From assembly GCA_946481625.1 (NCBI GenBank), contig CAMLOZ010000017.1:1-15165 (forward strand): 15,165 nucleotides of DNA. The letters are read 5' to 3'. A program made the translations under genes and the position numbers. The notes beneath the pieces are model-generated. The model did not search any database, was not told where the DNA came from, and worked only from the letters and a program-made list of their open reading frames with translations. Positions within the stretch are counted from its first letter, which is position 1, and each line of letters begins with the position of its first letter. This DNA is from an uncultured Haloferula sp. (GTDB lineage: Bacteria > Verrucomicrobiota > Verrucomicrobiae > Verrucomicrobiales > Akkermansiaceae). Positions 11,682 through 15,165 of this stretch are shown piece after piece.

Positions 11682-13097
11682 TCAGGGATAGTCCACCACC
11701 TTCACGGAGATCCGCTTCAGCGCGAGGTCCCCGCCGAGGTCGTTCCAGATCACCAGCGCCTTCGGAGCGGCGAAGGAACTGGCGGGGATCTCCGCCACCA
11801 GTTCAGCCTGGGTGGAGGTGCCGGAGTGGAGGGTGATCTTGCCGCCGAGCGCGTCGTAGCGGAGTGTGAGCTCGTTCTCCTGCAGCGCGGAGATGCCGGT
11901 GAGCGGCGATTCGCGGCCGCCCACCTCGTCGCGCAGGCGCCAGCGGTGGCCCTCGTTCGCGCGGGCCTGCACCGAGCAGAGGACAGTGCCATCTTCCGCC
12001 TCCAGCGCGATCTTCTCGATGCCGTCGAGCTTCAACTGCTTGTCCCAGATCCATTCCGGCTGGCGGGTCCGGAAGGACATCAGGACGACCTGCCGGTGGT
12101 TCGGCGCCTGCTCCGCGAGGAAGCTCCCCCTCAAATGACGCTTGCCGCCGGAAGTATCCAGCTTGCCCTCGCCCACGGCGGTCGTACCGCGCTCCGAGAG
12201 CACTTCCCACGGCTTGCCGATGTCCGGCTTCTTGTCGCGCAGCAGCGTTCCCTTCGGATCGTTGAAGTCGTCTTCGAACACGATCGCCTCGCCGGGCAGG
12301 GCCTTGCGGAAATCGGTGGCATCGAGGGGATCAAGGCTGGTGTTGCCGCGGTTCAACCAGGAAGCGGACTCGCCGGCCTTGAGGGTCCACTTGCCCTTCT
12401 CCATCCCGCGATCCACCTCCACCCGGCCGGAGACGACATGCACCTCGCAGGAGCCGCCCTCCGCCACGCGCACGCCGAACTCCGTGCCGATGTGGCGCAC
12501 CACGGCACCCGCCGCGCGGATCTTGAATTTCGGCGCGCCTTCATCGACGCGGAAGTAAACCCGGCCGCGCCGCACATCGAGATCCTGGCCGTTCTCCCGG
12601 AGATAGATCAGCGCCGGGCCGTCGATGCAGGCCTCGGTATAGGGATTCAGCTTCGCGACCACCACGCCGTCCCGCACTTCGAGGCGCTGGTTCTTCGGCC
12701 AGACGCCCTCGTTTACCGTCACACCATCGATCAGGAAATAGCTGTCCGCGGAGCCGGCGACGGAGACCACCGGGGCCTCGCGGTTCAGGAAGATCGCCAC
12801 CGTGGTGGCCAGCATCACCAGCGCGGCGGCGGCGGCACCACCCCAGATCCAGCGGGTGCGGACGCGCCGCGATTCCTCCGCCAGCGGCCCCGCCACAAGC
12901 TGGGCGTGCAGCGCGAGGTGGTCCGGCATCTCGTAGTTGTCCAGGAGCATCTGGTCGGTGCTCATCAGCGCGAAGTAATTCCGCCGCGCCTCCGGATCCT
13001 CGAGCAGGGCTTTTTCGAGACGCGGGATGTCCTCCTTCGCGATCGAGCCGTCGAGCAGCTCGTGGATCAGGTCTTCGGTGTCGTCGTCCCGGTTCAT
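11682..13097 (-). CDS. FecR-like anti-sigma/membrane regulator with LamG-like C-terminus
   Basis: A 471-residue single-pass membrane protein. Residues 1-80 form a soluble acidic helical segment (EDLIHELLDGSIAKEDIPRLEKALLEDPEARRNY), the expected sigma-binding region. One membrane helix spans 84-104 (WIWGGAAAAALVMLATTVAIF). A FecR-type domain follows (about 120-255), with ACIDGPALIYLRENGQDLDVRRGRVYFRVDE and FGVRVAEGGSCEVHVVSGRVEV. The last 200 residues, from VFEDDFND, look like a concanavalin/LamG-type beta sandwich, probably ligand-sensing outside the membrane. It should hold or release the sigma factor encoded directly upstream. The ATG at 13097 overlaps that gene's stop as ATGA, implying translational coupling. 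Four hairpins downstream end the operon. Confidence 0.87.
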   Translation of the reverse strand: MNRDDDTEDLIHELLDGSIAKEDIPRLEKALLEDPEARRNYFALMSTDQMLLDNYEMPDHLALHAQLVAGPLAEESRRVRTRWIWGGAAAAALVMLATTVAIFLNREAPVVSVAGSADSYFLIDGVTVNEGVWPKNQRLEVRDGVVVAKLNPYTEACIDGPALIYLRENGQDLDVRRGRVYFRVDEGAPKFKIRAAGAVVRHIGTEFGVRVAEGGSCEVHVVSGRVEVDRGMEKGKWTLKAGESASWLNRGNTSLDPLDATDFRKALPGEAIVFEDDFNDPKGTLLRDKKPDIGKPWEVLSERGTTAVGEGKLDTSGGKRHLRGSFLAEQAPNHRQVVLMSFRTRQPEWIWDKQLKLDGIEKIALEAEDGTVLCSVQARANEGHRWRLRDEVGGRESPLTGISALQENELTLRYDALGGKITLHSGTSTQAELVAEIPASSFAAPKALVIWNDLGGDLALKRISVKVVDYP

Positions 13098-13624
13098 GGA
13101 CTTTCAGGCATGAGTTGACCCTCGATGCATTTGCGGAGGGAGGCGCGAAGCTGGTGGAGGCGGGCCTTGAGCGTGCCGATGCTACGCTGCGTGCTGGTGG
13201 CGAGCGATTCCAAAGAACCGCCGACCCAGTAGCGGTGGCGGAGCAGTTCCTCGTCCTTCGCGGTGAGCTTGCGCAGGCAATTCGAGAGCGCGCGGCGGCG
13301 CTCCGGCAGTTCGTCGGAAAACTCCTCGAACTCGGTGGCGAACATGTCGAGCAGCTTGTGGTCGAAGGACACCAGCAGCGAGCGGCGCTGCTTGCGCAGG
13401 TAACTCTTCACTTCGAGTTGGGCGATTTGGAAGGCCCAGTTCTTGAAGCTCGATCCCGGGCGGTATTTCTCCCGCTTTTTCCACAGCACCATGTTCACCG
13501 CCTGCCGGATGTCGTAGGCGGCATGCGGATCCCCTGCAAGGGCACGGATGAAGTAGAACAGGTCGACCTGGTGACGGGTCAGTTCCTGCACGAACTCATC
13601 GATATTGTCACTTGCTTGGGACAT
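13094..13624 (-). CDS. Sigma-70 family RNA polymerase sigma factor (ECF-like, Rhodopirellula/Verrucomicrobium type)
   Basis: A 176-residue two-domain sigma factor when started at ATG 13624 (MSQASDNIDEF); the open frame reaches 13684 but the extra 20 residues are encoded by repeat-like sequence and lack family character. Region 2 is seen at about residues 20-80: LFYFIRALAGDPHAAYDIRQAVNMVLW... and FKNWAFQIAQLEVKSYLRKQRR. Region 4 is at 110-170: CLRKLTAKDEELLRHRYWVGGSLESLATSTQRSIGTLKARL, a helix-turn-helix. The region 2 wording matches the sigma group common in planctomycetes and verrucomicrobia (TIGR02989, from memory). It directs transcription of an unknown regulon, under the FecR-like protein encoded next. 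Its own promoter would lie within the upstream palindromic region. Confidence 0.9.
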   Translation of the reverse strand: MSQASDNIDEFVQELTRHQVDLFYFIRALAGDPHAAYDIRQAVNMVLWKKREKYRPGSSFKNWAFQIAQLEVKSYLRKQRRSLLVSFDHKLLDMFATEFEEFSDELPERRRALSNCLRKLTAKDEELLRHRYWVGGSLESLATSTQRSIGTLKARLHQLRASLRKCIEGQLMPESP

Positions 13625-13682
13625 TGACGGACAGACACTGCCGCCCGGACCGAAAAGTTTAGTCCCTTGCCGATTTTCCCGC

Positions 13683-13695
13683 AAGGACTGTCCTT
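13683..13695. promoter_or_regulatory. Odd palindrome AAGGAC-T-GTCCTT upstream of sigma gene
   Basis: A perfect 6-bp inverted repeat around a single T, 59 nt before the sigma-factor start codon, next to a CCTTGC ... GCAAGG pair (13663-13686 area). It could be an operator of the sigma operon or the edge of the adjacent repeat element; the sequence alone does not decide. Confidence 0.35.
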
Positions 13696-13739
13696 ATGGG
13701 CACGCTTTGGAGCCTTACCGCTCCCGCCAAATGCGACAG

Positions 13740-13814
13740 CATAAGGAGCGACGACACTCCTGCCGTCTGGGGAGACGCGCCGACCGGGGGACAAGAGTGT
13801 CCCCTCTCCTTATG
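13740..13814. repeat. REP-like inverted repeat upstream of the sigma gene (family A)
   Basis: The arms CATAAGGAG-cgacg-ACACTC-c-TG (from 13740) and the reverse complement of GGGACAAGAGTGT ... CTCCTTATG (ending 13814) agree at the outer 9 bp and at the inner ACACTC and TG. The right arm contains a nested perfect hairpin GGGGACA-AGAG-TGTCCCC (13787-13804). A partial copy is at 1647-1670. It sits in the 207-nt gap between the beta-helix gene end and the sigma factor. Confidence 0.75.
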
Positions 13815-13831
13815 GCTGACGCCATCTCCCC

Positions 13832-15165
13832 TCACCCCTTCTTCCACAAACCGAAATCCCGCGATTCCCCATCCGGAATGATCGCCCTCTCCTCCGACTG
13901 GAGAGGAAACGGGCTCTCGAAAACCGGATTCACCTCCGGCCCGATCTGCTCGTCCCTCAACCTGGAATCCGCAGGCAACCCATAGTTTCCATCCAGCATC
14001 GGATCCTCCGTCCGGTTCCCCTCGGGCAGTGGCAGAGTCTCCGGCGGCTGCCCCCACCGCAGGTAAGGCTCCGCCACCTTCCAGAAGACATTCCGCTCGA
14101 TCAGCGGCGTGCCATAGGACTTCGCCGAGAGACGCTCGGAGCCTACCTGGCCCTGCCGGATCCCCTGCCCCACGAAGATATTCCCCCTCACCAGCGGCGA
14201 TGACAAGCCGAGCACCGCAAGCGCCTCCCGCCCGTCGTCCGCGATCACGTTCCGCACGATCCGGTCGCGGCTCTCGAACCAGCAGCTGATGCTCCCCATT
14301 TCGTTCTTCGCGAGGATGTTTCCGAAGATCTCTCCCGCGGTATTTCCCGAGATGTAAATGCCGCTTCGCGCATTCCCGCGGATGACATTGCCGGTGATGA
14401 GCGGCGAGCAGTCGTCGTAACGGATGCCATGCCATGCCGAGCCGGAGATCCGGCTGTCGCGGATGGTGGCCTTCCCCGCGATGGTGATGCAGCGGTGATA
14501 GCAATTCCGCACGTCGCAGTTGAGCACCGTGATCCGGTTTCCCGTCAGCTCGATGCCCGTGCCCCACACGCCCGCCACCAGACAGTTCTCGATCAAGCCG
14601 CCCGCCGCATCCCGCACCTCGATCCCATTCCCCGGCGAACCCAGCACCGCGCAAGACCGCATCGTCAGCTTCGCCTTGGCCGACCTCACCACCGCGATGT
14701 CGAGCGAGGCTCCCGCGTGCGATTTCGCCGCCCTCAGCGACATTCCCAAGCCTTCTAACAGGACCTCCCCGTCCGTCTCAATCGTCACCAGCGGCCGGGC
14801 GGGCCGCACCTCCGCCGTACCGGATGACTCCGGATCGCCAGATGCCTCCAGGCGGGTCTTGTCCCAGCCCGCCCCGACGATCTTCACCGGCTTCGAGATG
14901 ACGAGACGCTCTTGGAATTTGCCTTCGGGGATCCTGAGCGTCCCTCCTGCCGGAGTCCCCGCCAGCGCGTCGGCCAAGGTTCCGGGCGTTCCCCTCCCGG
15001 CGGACTCCACCGGGACCGGCGTGGCCGGAACCGCGGGCTCCGGGAGCCCGGCGACCTTCCCCGCCGGATCCTCAACCGTTTGGACCGTGCCCGGGGCGGA
15101 GGGAGGCGCGACCTTACCGGATCTCTTCAGGAGGAACAGCAAGCCGCACCCCAGCAACAACGTTA
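13832..15165 (-). CDS. Right-handed beta-helix protein with membrane segment (5' end beyond window)
   Basis: At least 442 residues; the frame stays open at the right edge, so the true start may lie outside and the TTG at 15160 is only a possible start. The visible N-terminus is hydrophobic (LLLGCGLLFLLKRSGK), either a membrane helix or, less likely, a lipobox LLGC. A Pro/Ala/Val-rich linker follows to about residue 55, then TLADALAGTPAGGTLRIPEGKFQERLVISKPVKIVGAG, the usual entry into parallel beta helices of the NosD/pectate-lyase-like class, and about ten coils with motifs such as GIEVRDAAGGLIENC, GIELTGNRITVLNC, GIRYDDCSPLITGNVIRGNARSGIYISGN. Such helices bind or process polysaccharides, or sit on kinases and transport systems. 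No catalytic residues can be named. It precedes the sigma operon by 207 nt. Confidence 0.82.
   Translation of the reverse strand, partial: TLLLGCGLLFLLKRSGKVAPPSAPGTVQTVEDPAGKVAGLPEPAVPATPVPVESAGRGTPGTLADALAGTPAGGTLRIPEGKFQERLVISKPVKIVGAGWDKTRLEASGDPESSGTAEVRPARPLVTIETDGEVLLEGLGMSLRAAKSHAGASLDIAVVRSAKAKLTMRSCAVLGSPGNGIEVRDAAGGLIENCLVAGVWGTGIELTGNRITVLNCDVRNCYHRCITIAGKATIRDSRISGSAWHGIRYDDCSPLITGNVIRGNARSGIYISGNTAGEIFGNILAKNEMGSISCWFESRDRIVRNVIADDGREALAVLGLSSPLVRGNIFVGQGIRQGQVGSERLSAKSYGTPLIERNVFWKVAEPYLRWGQPPETLPLPEGNRTEDPMLDGNYGLPADSRLRDEQIGPEVNPVFESPFPLQSEERAIIPDGESRDFGLWKKG

Noticed and set aside
11550..13118. 522-codon plus-strand frame opposite the FecR-like gene
   Set aside because: High GC keeps the antisense frame open; the translation has no domain, and it runs through the hairpin array.
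13625..13684. N-terminal 20-residue extension of the sigma factor
   Set aside because: The extra residues come from palindromic sequence and lack family character; the ATG at 13624 gives a normal start.
4667..13814. CRISPR array
   Set aside because: The repeats are scattered palindromes of several families, with no regularly spaced identical units or cas genes.

Overview
The window looks like a high-GC chromosome segment from a Verrucomicrobiota bacterium, probably of the Luteolibacter/Verrucomicrobiaceae type. This is inferred from a sigma factor resembling the Rhodopirellula/Verrucomicrobium sigma-70 group fused operonically to a FecR-like membrane anti-sigma protein, a large secreted FG-GAP protein, a fused SGNH and alpha/beta hydrolase, weak or absent Shine-Dalgarno sequences at most starts, and many intergenic palindromes. 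No rRNA, tRNA, CRISPR array or transposase was seen.

Left block (1-5209, all minus strand): gluconokinase (gntK), a FabG-type ketoreductase, an acyl carrier protein, a flippase-like integral membrane protein (UPF0104/LPG-synthase membrane-domain type), a patatin-like lipase coupled to it by an ATGA overlap, and a secreted SGNH plus alpha/beta hydrolase that runs off the left edge. The ACP-KR pair beside a membrane protein and a lipase hints at a lipid or acyl modification function without its own ketosynthase in the window.

Middle block: a plus-strand 842-residue secreted FG-GAP/VCBS repeat protein (5372-7900) converges on a minus-strand three-gene sugar catabolic set: RbsD/FucU-like mutarotase, sugar phosphate isomerase/epimerase TIM barrel and a medium-chain zinc dehydrogenase. 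A FadR-type GntR regulator diverges from that set (10616-11302). The likely logic is anomer supply, ketose isomerisation or epimerisation and polyol/sugar-acid oxidation under GntR control.

Right block (minus strand): a right-handed beta-helix protein with a membrane-spanning N-terminal part (entering from the right edge), then a sigma-70 family factor overlapping by 4 nt a FecR-domain anti-sigma protein with a concanavalin/LamG-like C-terminal region. A 380-nt non-coding stretch between the convergent GntR and FecR genes carries four consecutive perfect hairpins.

The most distinctive feature of the window is its density of intergenic palindromes. At least five sequence families are present, two or three of them with more than one copy here. 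One fills the divergent promoter region of the GntR regulator, one forms the end of gntK, and one abuts the dehydrogenase stop codon. No clearly new multi-gene defence or biosynthetic system is visible.
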